This document shows, piece by piece, positions 34,888 to 42,961 of a stretch of 64,000 nt of DNA (its first letter is position 1; every line of letters begins with the position of its first letter). The stretch is taken from the NCBI RefSeq assembly GCF_016861655.1, contig NZ_BOLN01000004.1, positions 1-64,000 of the forward strand, given 5' to 3'. The translations under genes were made by a program, and so were the position numbers. The DNA is from Levilactobacillus lanxiensis (GTDB lineage: Bacteria; Bacillota; Bacilli; Lactobacillales; Lactobacillaceae). The notes below the pieces were generated by a model. That model was not told the DNA's origin, searched no databases, and worked only from the letters and a program-made list of their open reading frames with translations.

Positions 34888-35295
34888 TCACTCGTTATTT
34901 TTTTCAGCACGTTGTCTAGATAGAATCAGAGATTCTCTGGCAACAACTTCGAGTGAGGACCTAAGTAGTTCGGCTTCAGTTTCATCCATTTCTTCACCAC
35001 CGTTTTTCATAAATGCCAGTGCACCCTTATTTGATAATCCAGCAATCATGTTCTTCACAGTAGCCTGAATGTCTAGTTCGTCAGCTGCTGTAAAGGATCT
35101 AGTTTTAGTACGTCCCAGTAAAAAGTCTACCGAAACATTAAAGTAGTCGGCAATTTTTTGTAGGTTTTCAACTTTAGGCGAACGAGAATTCCATTTTCTG
35201 ATTTGCCCATTTGATATACCCGTAGCTCTTTCCAGCTCGGCAATAGTGATGTGGTTCTCATCAGCGAGTTGTTTTATTTGAGTATAAAGATTCAT
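34888..35295 (-). CDS. CI-like phage repressor, HTH Xre family
   Basis: 135 residues. HTH at about residues 8-62 (ITIAELERATGISNGQIRKWNS...VSVDFLLGR). The C-terminal half lacks a self-cleaving peptidase domain, consistent with an ImmA partner. AAAGAGGA lies before the ATG. It should bind the palindromes at 35326-35365 and 35501-35518 and hold lysogeny. Confidence 0.92.
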   Translation of the reverse strand: MNLYTQIKQLADENHITIAELERATGISNGQIRKWNSRSPKVENLQKIADYFNVSVDFLLGRTKTRSFTAADELDIQATVKNMIAGLSNKGALAFMKNGGEEMDETEAELLRSSLEVVARESLILSRQRAEKNNE

Positions 35296-35325
35296 GTTGT
35301 CCTCTTTCCAGCATTAACAAGAAAG

Positions 35326-35370
35326 AATAGTCTAAAGACTATTGACAAATAGCCAAATGGCTATTATAGT
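35326..35370 (+). promoter_or_regulatory. Early promoter with two palindromic repressor operators
   Basis: TTGACA (35342-35347), 17 nt, TATAGT (35365-35370). O1 35326-35343 is AATAGTC-TAAA-GACTATT and O2 35348-35365 is AATAGCC-AAAT-GGCTATT. O2 fills the spacer and O1 touches the -35. A reverse TATAAT (35363-35368) overlaps O2 and may serve the repressor gene. Confidence 0.88.
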
Positions 35371-35500
35371 GTTCTTGTAAGCTAATTCATAAACACAAGG
35401 TTATCAGCAACTTGTTTATACAAGCCTAGAATAAAGGCCTTTAATATATCCTTTGCGAGGGGATAGGGGTTTACGTGTAGGCTTTAAACTATGCCTTTAT
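35371..35500 (+). other. Leader of the early transcript, several hairpins
   Basis: About 190 nt separate the early promoter from the Cro-like gene. CTTGTTTATACAAG, TATCCTTTGCGAGGGGATA and AGGC...TGCCT can fold. No gene seen. Confidence 0.4.
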
Positions 35501-35518
35501 AATAGTCTAAAAACTATT
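35498..35518 (+). promoter_or_regulatory. Third operator overlapping a TATAAT box
   Basis: O3 35501-35518 is AATAGTC-TAAA-AACTATT, one mismatch from O1. It overlaps TATAAT at 35498-35503. The -35 of this second promoter is poor. Confidence 0.7.
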
Positions 35519-35563
35519 TAGTGTCAATGAAATTAGCCATAATTATTGGAAAGGAGAATAGTT

Positions 35564-35773
35564 ATGTCAGACACTTTAACAACACTGGAACGTGTAACGA
35601 TTCAATTGGGCCGTAACCGGCGTGCTGGTATTAAACCTGCAAGTCAGCGAGATCTTGCCCAATATATGGAAAAGTCACCGACATATATTGGGGATTTACT
35701 ACGAGGAAACAAATTGGGACCCAGTGGGCGAGAACATCTTAAAAAGATTCTTAGCTATGTAGGTGTGGAATAG
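35564..35773 (+). CDS. Cro-like HTH protein
   Basis: 69 residues from ATG 35564 after AAAGGAG. HTH of the Xre type (SQRDLAQYMEKSPTYIGDLLRGN). First gene of the early transcript and divergent from the CI-like gene, so probably the lytic-side regulator. Confidence 0.8.
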   Translation: MSDTLTTLERVTIQLGRNRRAGIKPASQRDLAQYMEKSPTYIGDLLRGNKLGPSGREHLKKILSYVGVE

Positions 35774-35785
35774 GAGGACTAACCG

Positions 35786-36550
35786 ATGAACACGATTACG
35801 CCATTTAATTTTGATGGGAATGCGGTACGAACGATTAATAACGAGGGAGACATCTGGTTCGCAATGCCGGACGTATCCAAATCACTGAACCTCTCTAATT
35901 CAACTGTTTCAGTTAGAGCATTGGATGATGATGAGGTGACTAAGTTTAACTTAGGGGGCTTATCAGGAAATACTAATTTTATCAGTGAGCCCGGGCTTTA
36001 CAAGCTCATTGGTGCAAGCCGTAAGCCAGAGGCTAAACGATTTAATCGCTGGGTAACTCATGAAGTTCTGCCATCGATTCGTAAAGACGGCGCATATTTA
36101 ACCGCACAGACAGCTAGTGATTGGCTTAATAATCCGGATGTAATGATTGACGTTCTTCAACGTTACAAACGAGAGATCAAAGAAAATCAGCGACTACATG
36201 ACTTGAATCAGAAGATGAAGCCTAAAGCAGACTACACAGATACAATGCTCGCCAATCCAGGATTGGAAACGACATCCATGATTGCTAAAAATTATGGGTA
36301 CTCAGCTGTCAGCTTTAATCGATTGCTACATGAACTTGGTATCCAGTATAAGCAAGGCCAAACCTGGTTGTTATATTCCCAGTATCAAAATAAAGGATAT
36401 ACGCATATTGAAGTTTATGGCTACCAGTATGGAAGCTCGCGGAAGCAGATTAGAAATGTCATGAAGTGGACTCAACGTGGGGTCAAGTTCTTGTACGATT
36501 TCTTAAAGCAGCATGACATTCTTCCAATGGTTGAACAGTTGAGTTTTTAA
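35786..36550 (+). CDS. Phage antirepressor (Bro-N plus ANT domain)
   Basis: 254 residues. N-terminal Bro domain (IWFAMPDVSKSLNLSN ... ISEPGLYKLIGASRKPEAKRFNRWVTHEVLPSIRK) and C-terminal ANT domain (TSMIAKNYGYSAVSFNRLLHELGIQYK). It probably promotes the lytic switch by binding repressor. It follows the Cro-like gene by 12 nt. Confidence 0.93.
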   Translation: MNTITPFNFDGNAVRTINNEGDIWFAMPDVSKSLNLSNSTVSVRALDDDEVTKFNLGGLSGNTNFISEPGLYKLIGASRKPEAKRFNRWVTHEVLPSIRKDGAYLTAQTASDWLNNPDVMIDVLQRYKREIKENQRLHDLNQKMKPKADYTDTMLANPGLETTSMIAKNYGYSAVSFNRLLHELGIQYKQGQTWLLYSQYQNKGYTHIEVYGYQYGSSRKQIRNVMKWTQRGVKFLYDFLKQHDILPMVEQLSF

Positions 36551-36574
36551 AAATTGAGTTAAGGGGGATTGGGA

Positions 36575-36739
36575 ATGGCAAGTGATAAAAATGGACACCC
36601 ACTAGATATGCGGGAATGGACGAAAGTAGTTGTTGAAACTACAGAAAAACACCCGAAAGTAGTTGCCGAAATTACTGCAAATAATTTCGATGTTGCTAAG
36701 GGCTTTCGGGTGAGATTGACACCTAAATACGATGATTAA
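36575..36739 (+). CDS. Small hypothetical phage protein
   Basis: 54 residues from ATG 36575 after AAGGGGGATTGGGA, starting MASDKNGHPLDMREWTKVVV and ending KYDD. Not recognised. Its stop overlaps by 4 nt the end of the convergent gene. Confidence 0.6.
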   Translation: MASDKNGHPLDMREWTKVVVETTEKHPKVVAEITANNFDVAKGFRVRLTPKYDD

Positions 36740-36966
36740 TCCTTGTCCTTTGGAGGGAACGGATCATTACCGTAGCTGTTCTTCAAATTAATTCGTCCAT
36801 GCTTATCTTGGCCAATTAATTCAGAATGTTGGTTTTTAGCAATTTGTTTACCAAAGTCCATAGCTTCCGACTTTTTGCTAAAAAGCTTAGTTGCTTTCGA
36901 ATTGCCAGCGCCTTTAACGGCCCACTTGTCATCGTGTGGCGTCACCCATTGATTCTTCCCGGTCAT
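36736..36966 (-). CDS. DUF2188-like small protein
   Basis: 76 residues. The pattern WVTPHDDKWAVKGAGNSKATKLFSKKSEAMDFGKQIAKN and GRI is that of DUF2188 proteins, whose role is unknown. AGGTGATACACG precedes the start. On the strand opposite the early genes, with a promoter leader shared with the gene at 38305, so probably expressed in the lysogen. Confidence 0.75.
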   Translation of the reverse strand: MTGKNQWVTPHDDKWAVKGAGNSKATKLFSKKSEAMDFGKQIAKNQHSELIGQDKHGRINLKNSYGNDPFPPKDKD

Positions 36967-36972
36967 CGTGTA

Positions 36973-37006
36973 TCACCTCGATTAGTTGAATTACCTAATT
37001 ATACCT
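36973..37006 (-). promoter_or_regulatory. Promoter/RBS leader shared with the gene at 38305
   Basis: Reading on minus: GGTATAAT followed by an AACTAATCGAGGTGA leader. The same block is at 38312-38345. Confidence 0.65.
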
Positions 37007-37030
37007 TAAGTGTTCAGAAGAAAGAGGGTG

Positions 37031-37198
37031 ATGATTATAAAAGGAATTCAAAAAAATCACAGTAAAAATAGTGGTCCGAGCAAATCAGATAGGATTGAAA
37101 TGTTTTGTCGACACCACGAAAAGACTATTTCAATATTCTTAGTAGTCTTAGTATCATTGGCCACCAATTTGGTGTGTTGGCTAATATCGAAACTATGA
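37031..37198 (+). CDS. Small one-helix membrane protein
   Basis: 55 residues from ATG 37031 with AAAGAGGG close upstream. A basic N-terminus and one hydrophobic segment (ISIFLVVLVSLATNLVCWLI). It overlaps the 3' end of the convergent gene by 74 nt, and both overlapping ends encode hydrophobic helices. Not recognised. Confidence 0.45.
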   Translation: MIIKGIQKNHSKNSGPSKSDRIEMFCRHHEKTISIFLVVLVSLATNLVCWLISKL

Positions 37199-37496
37199 GA
37201 GGAATTAAAGCACTTTTGAACAGCCAGTGTATTTGTTGCTCATGATATTCCTCAAAAAAGTGATGGCCTTCATCGGTTATTGCAATACCGTATGCAACTG
37301 GTTCACCCATACCATCGTATTCGTTGGCGTATGCGTAAGCTGTAATCAACCCATCAGAGTACAACTTTTTCCAATAATAGTTGTTTTCCATATCAGATGA
37401 ATTTTTAATCTTTAATTGATTATTGGGATCATGTTGGCAGAGGTGCATTAAACTTCTTAATTCTTTACGCTCACTGCGAGTGGTTTCAGGAAGCAT
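37125..37496 (-). CDS. Hypothetical protein with C-terminal membrane segment
   Basis: 123 residues; GAAAGGAGGGA precedes the start, so it is real on the minus strand. The middle (YYWKKLYSDGLITAYAY ... YGIAITDEGHHFFEE) resembles short winged-helix-like phage proteins of the YjcQ sort; the C-terminus is hydrophobic. An accessory gene of unknown role. Confidence 0.65.
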   Translation of the reverse strand: MLPETTRSERKELRSLMHLCQHDPNNQLKIKNSSDMENNYYWKKLYSDGLITAYAYANEYDGMGEPVAYGIAITDEGHHFFEEYHEQQIHWLFKSALIPLIVSILANTPNWWPMILRLLRILK

Positions 37497-37599
37497 ATAT
37501 CTCCCTCCTTTCTACCCAATTGTACCAGAGCTTAACTTCGGGAGAATCAGAAAATAGCAAGCTGTGTTCTAACAAAAATAGTGATAAGGAAGTGGCAAT

Positions 37600-37827
37600 A
37601 TGAGTGGCAATATCAGTCATGAGGATACGGATAAACAAATGTATCTAAATAATTTCAGGCGTGAGAATAACCCTGAGAGAATGGGATTCCCACAATTATC
37701 GAAGAAAGTTGGAGAGAATTTGGTCAACATCATGAAAAAAGAAGACTTGTCATACGATGAGGCGTACGCAAGTCTTCAATATGCTTATAACCTTCTAAAG
37801 TTTGAGTCTAACTTTTTGAAGATCTAG
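37600..37827 (+). CDS. Small hypothetical phage protein
   Basis: 75 residues, ATG 37600 after AAGGAAGTGG. Hydrophilic and helical (FPQLSKKVGENLVNIMKKEDLSYDEAYASL), not recognised. Its end overlaps the convergent gene by 20 nt. Confidence 0.6.
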   Translation: MSGNISHEDTDKQMYLNNFRRENNPERMGFPQLSKKVGENLVNIMKKEDLSYDEAYASLQYAYNLLKFESNFLKI

Positions 37828-38305
37828 TTATCAGTGACACCGGTGTGATTGGTTCATCAGCTGAAGTCTCGATGAATGGTAGTGTAGTTCCACTATCTAG
37901 GTTCCTTACATCGTAAATAAAGGGTGACGTAGCAATACCCGTGTTCAGATCCGAAACAAAGCCGCTAATTAATTGAAATATTAATTCCGGTCGTTGCATA
38001 TTGGCAACACCCAGAAACTTGTTGTGAAAGTCAGACAGTTCTTCTTCATTTTCAAATTTATAAAGAAGATGTTTTTCACGAACAGGAGTTTCCTTGAATG
38101 AATGAAAACCTTGATCATTAATGGTTTCCTTTAAAAATGAAACCATGGGCGAGTTAGGTAGGAGCTTATAGAAATTACCGACAAGTAACTTTTTCTGGTA
38201 GGAAAATACTAATTGGTAATCAAGGGTTTCAATGGGTTCGAACTCAGTTGTGGCCTTAATATCGTTTAAAATCCATTGAAAAGCTTCCATTTGGGCCATG
38301 TTCAT
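37808..38305 (-). CDS. Hypothetical phage accessory protein
   Basis: 165 residues, soluble, no membrane segment. AGGTGA before the start. Not recognised. It shares its promoter and leader with the DUF2188-like gene, so both are probably co-regulated prophage cargo. Confidence 0.65.
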   Translation of the reverse strand: MNMAQMEAFQWILNDIKATTEFEPIETLDYQLVFSYQKKLLVGNFYKLLPNSPMVSFLKETINDQGFHSFKETPVREKHLLYKFENEEELSDFHNKFLGVANMQRPELIFQLISGFVSDLNTGIATSPFIYDVRNLDSGTTLPFIETSADEPITPVSLITRSSKS

Positions 38306-38311
38306 AATAAT

Positions 38312-38345
38312 TCACCTCGATTAGTTGGATTACTTAAATTATACC
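38312..38345 (-). promoter_or_regulatory. Promoter/RBS leader shared with the gene at 36966
   Basis: Same GGTATAAT and CTAATCGAGGTGA block as at 36973-37006. Confidence 0.65.
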
Positions 38346-38373
38346 GTAATCCCGTAAAAGGAGGGAAATCAAA

Positions 38374-38640
38374 ATGATTCAGTTTGAGCTCCCAGAGGAA
38401 GTGATGAATCAGGTATACAAGAAAATGCTGCAGAGTGCTACACAAGCGTATGAGCTTGCATCCAAGAGAGAAGCGTTACCCTTCTGGATGAAAAAGAGCG
38501 AGGCGGCAGAATATGCCAATGTGTCTCCCAACACCCTGAAGAAGTTCATCAAAGATGGATTACGAGTATCCATCAAAGGTGGAATTGAACGTATTTCTAA
38601 GAAAGCAATTGACGACTACTACTTAGACAGTGAAATCTAA
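38374..38640 (+). CDS. Excisionase-like HTH protein (DUF771-like)
   Basis: 88 residues from ATG 38374 after AAAGGAGG. A helix-turn-helix KKSEAAEYANVSPNTLKKFIKDGL is followed by a wing. This is the MerR/excisionase type often placed in early phage operons; it may act as excisionase or regulator. Confidence 0.8.
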   Translation: MIQFELPEEVMNQVYKKMLQSATQAYELASKREALPFWMKKSEAAEYANVSPNTLKKFIKDGLRVSIKGGIERISKKAIDDYYLDSEI

Positions 38641-38693
38641 ATCCCGTGCGAGGGCGATGTAGTAGTTGAAGGTTGAATGAAAGGAAAATGCAT

Positions 38694-38810
38694 ATGAATT
38701 GGCTTGAGTTTTGGAACGTCGTTGGTTGGATTCTCTTTTGGCTAATTGGATTTGGAATTGGCTGGTTGGCTAAGACCATCAAGGATAATCCTGATGAATG
38801 GTTTGAATAG
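38694..38810 (+). CDS. Tiny membrane protein
   Basis: 38 residues (MNWLEFWNVVGWILFWLIGF... ending DEWFE) from ATG 38694 after AAAGGA; an ATG six bases earlier is also in frame. One Trp-rich membrane helix. Similar tiny proteins are common in phage early operons; function unknown. Confidence 0.6.
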   Translation: MNWLEFWNVVGWILFWLIGFGIGWLAKTIKDNPDEWFE

Positions 38811-38824
38811 AAAGGATGGTTACA

Positions 38825-38947
38825 TTGAAATTCTGGCATAAAAAAACAGCTCTGGCCTGGCCGCCGGAGCTGAAGGGTGGAAGACTTAACTTCCTTATGC
38901 ATATCGTTGACACTAATTCTACCCCGAAACGGTGGTGGTTGCAATGA
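38825..38947 (+). CDS. Tiny phage protein, TTG start
   Basis: 40 residues from TTG 38825 after AAAGGATGG; the stop overlaps the next ATG (ATGA). Basic and aromatic, not recognised. It could instead be leader sequence. Confidence 0.4.
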   Translation: MKFWHKKTALAWPPELKGGRLNFLMHIVDTNSTPKRWWLQ

Positions 38948-39198
38948 GTCTAGGTGGAACATCAGCAGAGTATGACCGGCTGTTCGGTCGGCAACAGACT
39001 GCAAACATTAAGGATCCTTTTGGGGACGCGTATCTAGATTCAGTTAAGCATAGTGCACTGGTAGCGGCCTACAAGACAATGGCTGTTCACTTACGCCACC
39101 GAATGCAAGCCCCACAGGCTAGTCCTAAGCAACTAGAACGTGATTACCTACAGTTGCTTAGAACTAAGGCAAAACTAAAAGAATTGGGGGAACTGTAA
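38944..39198 (+). CDS. Hypothetical phage protein
   Basis: 84 residues from ATG 38944. Mostly helical (ALVAAYKTMAVHLRHRMQAP, then QLERDYLQLLRTKAKLKEL). Not recognised. It overlaps both neighbours by a few bases, so it is in the same translation-coupled operon as the Gam-like gene. Confidence 0.65.
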   Translation: MSLGGTSAEYDRLFGRQQTANIKDPFGDAYLDSVKHSALVAAYKTMAVHLRHRMQAPQASPKQLERDYLQLLRTKAKLKELGEL

Positions 39199-39746
39199 TG
39201 GACGCACTGGAAAAGTTCGATTTAGAAAATAGCAGTGAGGTTGAGAAACCAAAGTTTGAGGTTAACGACTTAAGTTCAGCAACCTGGGTAATGCGTAAGT
39301 ATCGGGCGCTCGAAGCTAATGATGGCGAACTGAAACAAGTTGCCAAAGAACAAATCGATGCCATTCAAAAATGGCTTGATGATCAGCTACAGGCTAATGC
39401 AGATAGCAAGGCCTTCTTCGAAGAAAAGCTGGCTGATTATCTCGCTAAGCTGCGAGTTGATGATCCTAAGGCCCGCATCAAGACGCCGTATGGGACAGTA
39501 TCCACTAGAAAGAGCCAATCCGGGGTCATTTGGTCGGATGAGGCGGTTGTCAAAAGCCTCGAAGACCAAGGACTTACTGATTTGATTCGGGTTAAGAAGG
39601 AACCGGAGAAAAAAGAAATTACCAAGCAGTTCCACTTTGTCGGTAACCGGTATGTCAACGATGATGGTCAAGTATTGCTTGGCGCGTCGCCTAAGGAAGC
39701 GACAGAGTCACTAACAATCAAGTCAACAAAGGAGAGCCTGCTATGA
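39198..39746 (+). CDS. Gam-like host nuclease inhibitor family protein
   Basis: 182 residues. A coiled-coil N-terminal half and the conserved block IKTPYGTVSTRKSQ, then DLIRVKKEPEKKEI and DGQVLLGASP, as in Mu Gam-like proteins. Gam binds DNA ends and blocks exonucleases. It stands directly before the ERF recombinase, a usual pairing. Confidence 0.78.
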   Translation: MDALEKFDLENSSEVEKPKFEVNDLSSATWVMRKYRALEANDGELKQVAKEQIDAIQKWLDDQLQANADSKAFFEEKLADYLAKLRVDDPKARIKTPYGTVSTRKSQSGVIWSDEAVVKSLEDQGLTDLIRVKKEPEKKEITKQFHFVGNRYVNDDGQVLLGASPKEATESLTIKSTKESLL

Positions 39747-40510
39747 ACATGAGCGAATCCATTAAGGAAATTGCGGCGGCCATTGCTCAAGTTCAGAAAG
39801 AGCTACCAGCTGTACCAAAAGATATTACCAATCCGATTACTCATAGCAAGTATGCAAACCTTGATTCTATCAACAAGGCGTTACTTCCGGTGACCAGTAA
39901 GAACGGGATTGCAGTAACACAGTACCCGGTGTCGAGTGGTGGACAAATTGGTTGTGGCACGCTGCTCATGCACATCAGTGGTGAGTTCATTGACTATGGG
40001 CCTTACATGATCAACGTAGACAAAAATAAGCGGATGTCTGCAGCGCAGGAGGGTGGTTCCACCATCACCTATGCTAAACGATATCAGTTATCGGCTATCT
40101 TTGGGATTGTTAGCGATAACGATGATGACGGCGTTCAACCGCAACCGCAAAATGGCCAGAACAACCAATATCAAGGTAACCAGCAGAATAGAGGACAGCA
40201 ACAGCAAGGTGACCCGCGACAAGGCCGGCCAAATCAATATGGCAGTAACCAGAGTCAACAGGGAAATGAAGCAATTACAGACAAGCAAATTGCAACATTA
40301 GTTTCATTGTTTCAAGCAATCGCAAAAGTTAGCGGCAAGGACCTTCCAACAGTTCAGAATGGCTACTTTAATCAATTGCAAATCAACAATCTAAAACAGC
40401 TTAATCATACCGAAGCTAGTCAATTGACTGAGCGGGTAATTGGGAAGCTGACAAACATGGGAGGAAATACGAATGATCAATCGAGTGGTACTAACGGGCC
40501 GACTCACTAA
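39743..40510 (+). CDS. ERF family single-strand annealing protein
   Basis: 255 residues. ATG 39743 overlaps the previous stop (ATGA). The ERF core has [37 protein letters not shown] and [20 protein letters not shown]; a Gln/Asn-rich linker and a small C-terminal domain follow. It anneals single strands during phage recombination. Confidence 0.93.
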   Translation: MNMSESIKEIAAAIAQVQKELPAVPKDITNPITHSKYANLDSINKALLPVTSKNGIAVTQYPVSSGGQIGCGTLLMHISGEFIDYGPYMINVDKNKRMSAAQEGGSTITYAKRYQLSAIFGIVSDNDDDGVQPQPQNGQNNQYQGNQQNRGQQQQGDPRQGRPNQYGSNQSQQGNEAITDKQIATLVSLFQAIAKVSGKDLPTVQNGYFNQLQINNLKQLNHTEASQLTERVIGKLTNMGGNTNDQSSGTNGPTH

Positions 40511-40976
40511 GGACCCAGACTTACGGTATACGCAAAGTGGGGTGGCAGCGGCTACCTTTAACCTAGCTGTAGACCGACGTTATAAGGGGCAAACCGGCGA
40601 GCGTGAAGCAGACTTCGTTAGCTGTGTAATCTGGCGTAAGTCAGCGGAAACCTTTGCAAACTATTTCCACAAGGGTTCCCTAGTTGGAATCGAAGGGCGT
40701 ATCCAGACACGGAACTACGAAAATCAGCAGGGCCAACGTGTCTACGTCACTGAAGTAGTCGTTGAGGATTTCTCGTTCTTGGAACCAATGAACCGTAACA
40801 ATCAGCAACAGAACGGATACCAGCCACGGACTCAGGGACAGCAAGGCCGTCCGCAAAATTATCAGCAACCTCAACCACCACAGCAAGGACAATACGGCCA
40901 ACAAAATCAGGGATACAGCAACACTGATAACGGAACCGGTGGCATTCAAATTTCTGATAAGGATTTACCTTTTTAG
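40473..40976 (+). CDS. ssb: Single-stranded DNA-binding protein
   Basis: 167 residues. OB-fold N-terminus ([20 protein letters not shown] ... [17 protein letters not shown]), a Gln/Asn/Pro-rich linker, and the acidic tip ISDKDLPF that recruits partners. It overlaps the ERF gene by 38 nt. Confidence 0.96.
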   Translation: MINRVVLTGRLTKDPDLRYTQSGVAAATFNLAVDRRYKGQTGEREADFVSCVIWRKSAETFANYFHKGSLVGIEGRIQTRNYENQQGQRVYVTEVVVEDFSFLEPMNRNNQQQNGYQPRTQGQQGRPQNYQQPQPPQQGQYGQQNQGYSNTDNGTGGIQISDKDLPF

Positions 40977-40988
40977 GAGGTGAGCTAG

Positions 40989-41726
40989 ATGGCAATTATC
41001 AGAAGCCGACGAGAAAAGAATTACACAGTCCTCTTGAACGATGGGCTGCGTGATCAGCGGCTATCTTTTAAGGCACGAGGATTGATGGCTTACATGCTGT
41101 CAATGCCTGATGACTGGAAGTTCTATACCAGAGAATTGGTTAAGCATAGTGATAAGGATGGACGCGACTCAGTTCGAGTTGGTCTGAAAGAGCTCGAAGA
41201 TTGCGGCTATCTTAAACGGCAAAAAAAACGTAGTGAATCTGGCCAATTTGACTCGCAAGACCTGCTACTTGTTGATACACCAACGTTTTCACCAGGAACG
41301 GATTATCCGGCGCCGGGAAAACCGGCTACGGAAAACCCGGCGCCGGCAAATCCGACACTACTAAGTACTAACGGTACTAAGGACTTACCTGAACTAAGTA
41401 CTGAAGGTACAGAACATAGTCCGGCTGTCGCCGAACCGTCCGTGTCATTCGAAGATGAGTTTGATGTGGTCTGGAAAGAGTACCCCAATAAGCAAGGGAA
41501 AAAACAGGCGTTCAATCATTACAAAGCTTGGCGTAAGAAGAGCGTCAAGCATATCAATGGGTATTTGCTAGAGCGTCTACGTCTGTACAAGGCGGACTTA
41601 GCGGCTAATTCCTGGAAGCATCCAATGAACGGGTCCACCTGGTTCAATGGACGTTTCGAAGATGATTACTCGATTCCAGCTGACTCAGTTCAAGGAGGTG
41701 TGTCATATGGAGGCATTGACTTCTAA
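40989..41726 (+). CDS. Phage replisome organiser / DnaD-like replication initiator
   Basis: 245 residues from ATG 40989 after AGGAGGTG. An N-terminal winged helix (LSFKARGLMAYMLSMPDDWKFY) is typical of phage replisome organisers; the middle is a Pro/Thr linker with short repeats at the DNA level; the C-terminal part (FDVVWKEYPNKQGKKQAFNHYKAW) resembles the domain that contacts the helicase loader. It probably binds the origin within its own gene. Confidence 0.85.
   Translation: MAIIRSRREKNYTVLLNDGLRDQRLSFKARGLMAYMLSMPDDWKFYTRELVKHSDKDGRDSVRVGLKELEDCGYLKRQKKRSESGQFDSQDLLLVDTPTFSPGTDYPAPGKPATENPAPANPTLLSTNGTKDLPELSTEGTEHSPAVAEPSVSFEDEFDVVWKEYPNKQGKKQAFNHYKAWRKKSVKHINGYLLERLRLYKADLAANSWKHPMNGSTWFNGRFEDDYSIPADSVQGGVSYGGIDF
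41305..41410 (+). repeat. Short repeats inside the initiator gene, candidate origin
   Basis: ACTAAGTACT followed by GGTAC occurs at 41360-41377 and 41393-41410 (33-bp spacing), preceded by GGCGCCGG/AACCGGC-type repeats from about 41309. Origins inside the initiator gene are known in lactococcal phages; here it is inference. Confidence 0.45.
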
Positions 41727-42528
41727 CGATAAGTTTGAACTTCTAAAGCGAGTCCAGAAGACGACAGATATCTGTCCCATCCATGGGATTCCTAAAATCA
41801 GAATGCCTGGTCAACCGGCTTTCTGTACTGAGTGCCAGAAGCAGAAAATTGCTGAGCGGGAGAAAAAGACCGTTCTAGATGCGGAATTGTATTGGCAGAA
41901 GCGAAAGACTACTGATGTTTTAAACCGGGATTCAATCTTTGATGATTCTGATTTGAAAAAAGCTACATTCCAGAACTTTGAGGCACCCGGGCAGGAGGCC
42001 AAAGATAACTGGAATGCAGCACGCGAAATAGCTTACCAATATTTGGAAGCTGATACTCATTTTAACACACTGTTCACGGGGCTTCCGGGCCGTGGCAAGT
42101 CACACCTAGCTTTGTCGATGCTGAAGGCTGTTAATGAAAATGCCAAGCAACCGATGTCATGTCTGTTCGTTAGTGTCAATGAGCTGATGAGACTGATTAA
42201 AGACAGCTTCAATTACAGCGGTGACAGTCGATATAGCGAGAAAAATATGATTGATTTGCTTGGTAATGTGGATTTGCTAGTGCTGGATGACCTAGGCTCA
42301 GAGTCCTCGTTTAAGCGAGAAAATCGCGAGGCCAGCGAGTTCGTTCAGAACGTTCTGTTCGGTATTTTGAATCACCGTAACCGAACTATCGTCACAACAA
42401 ACCTCAATAGCGTTGAGTTGTCAGCTATCTACAATCCGAAACTTATTTCTCGAATCTACAAAGGAATCAAGGACCATATCATCAAGTTTACTGATAAGAC
42501 CCCTGATCGGCGTGGAATCGAGTTCTAG
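41707..42528 (+). CDS. DnaC-like helicase loader ATPase
   Basis: 273 residues from ATG 41707 after AAGGAGGTG. N-terminal zinc cluster (CPIHGIP...FCTECQ), Walker A GLPGRGKSH, Walker B LLVLDDLG and a sensor arginine region (LISRIYKG). It loads the replicative helicase. It overlaps the initiator gene by 20 nt. Confidence 0.93.
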   Translation: MEALTSNDKFELLKRVQKTTDICPIHGIPKIRMPGQPAFCTECQKQKIAEREKKTVLDAELYWQKRKTTDVLNRDSIFDDSDLKKATFQNFEAPGQEAKDNWNAAREIAYQYLEADTHFNTLFTGLPGRGKSHLALSMLKAVNENAKQPMSCLFVSVNELMRLIKDSFNYSGDSRYSEKNMIDLLGNVDLLVLDDLGSESSFKRENREASEFVQNVLFGILNHRNRTIVTTNLNSVELSAIYNPKLISRIYKGIKDHIIKFTDKTPDRRGIEF

Positions 42529-42547
42529 TAAGGGAGACTAATGACAA

Positions 42548-42787
42548 ATGAAAATCATAAACAAAAAGAAGGCTCACATCTATGAGATTGGTGACGTGAT
42601 AGATGAATGTGGGACTTACTACATGGTGATGGGCAGTAGAATTGATGACAAATATGCACTGATTGATTTGTCAACTGGATTGGCAGAGACAGATTTGTAT
42701 AGCTCTCTAGAAGAACTTTTTGACGCCACGGATCACAAGAATGAAGTCGCTGTTTATGCAGAATTAGTCATCAAGGGGGATTCGTAA
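42548..42787 (+). CDS. Small hypothetical phage protein (pair with 42924)
   Basis: 79 residues, ATG 42548. The pattern YEIGDVI ... YYMVMGSRIDDKYALIDLSTG resembles the gene at 42924 (YQLGDVL ... WYLVIKIFNKYALLNIQT), so these are distant paralogues. Function unknown; early operon. Confidence 0.65.
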   Translation: MKIINKKKAHIYEIGDVIDECGTYYMVMGSRIDDKYALIDLSTGLAETDLYSSLEELFDATDHKNEVAVYAELVIKGDS

Positions 42788-42961
42788 ATGTGTAATTTAT
42801 GTCATGGAACTCACATTATTCATACGGCCGTAATGCCAGGGGTTGTTGTGGCGGAACCCTGCCCTAACTGCAATGAAGCTTTGAAGGAGAAGCGGCATGA
42901 AGAGTTTAAGCAGCTCCTACTGAATGGGGGCCAAACCATTGGAAATTCAGGGACCCGATAA
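42788..42961 (+). CDS. Small zinc-ribbon phage protein
   Basis: 57 residues from ATG 42788 after AAGGGGGA. CNLCHGTH and CPNCNE form a four-Cys zinc ribbon. It overlaps the next gene by 38 nt. Role unknown. Confidence 0.65.
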   Translation: MCNLCHGTHIIHTAVMPGVVVAEPCPNCNEALKEKRHEEFKQLLLNGGQTIGNSGTR

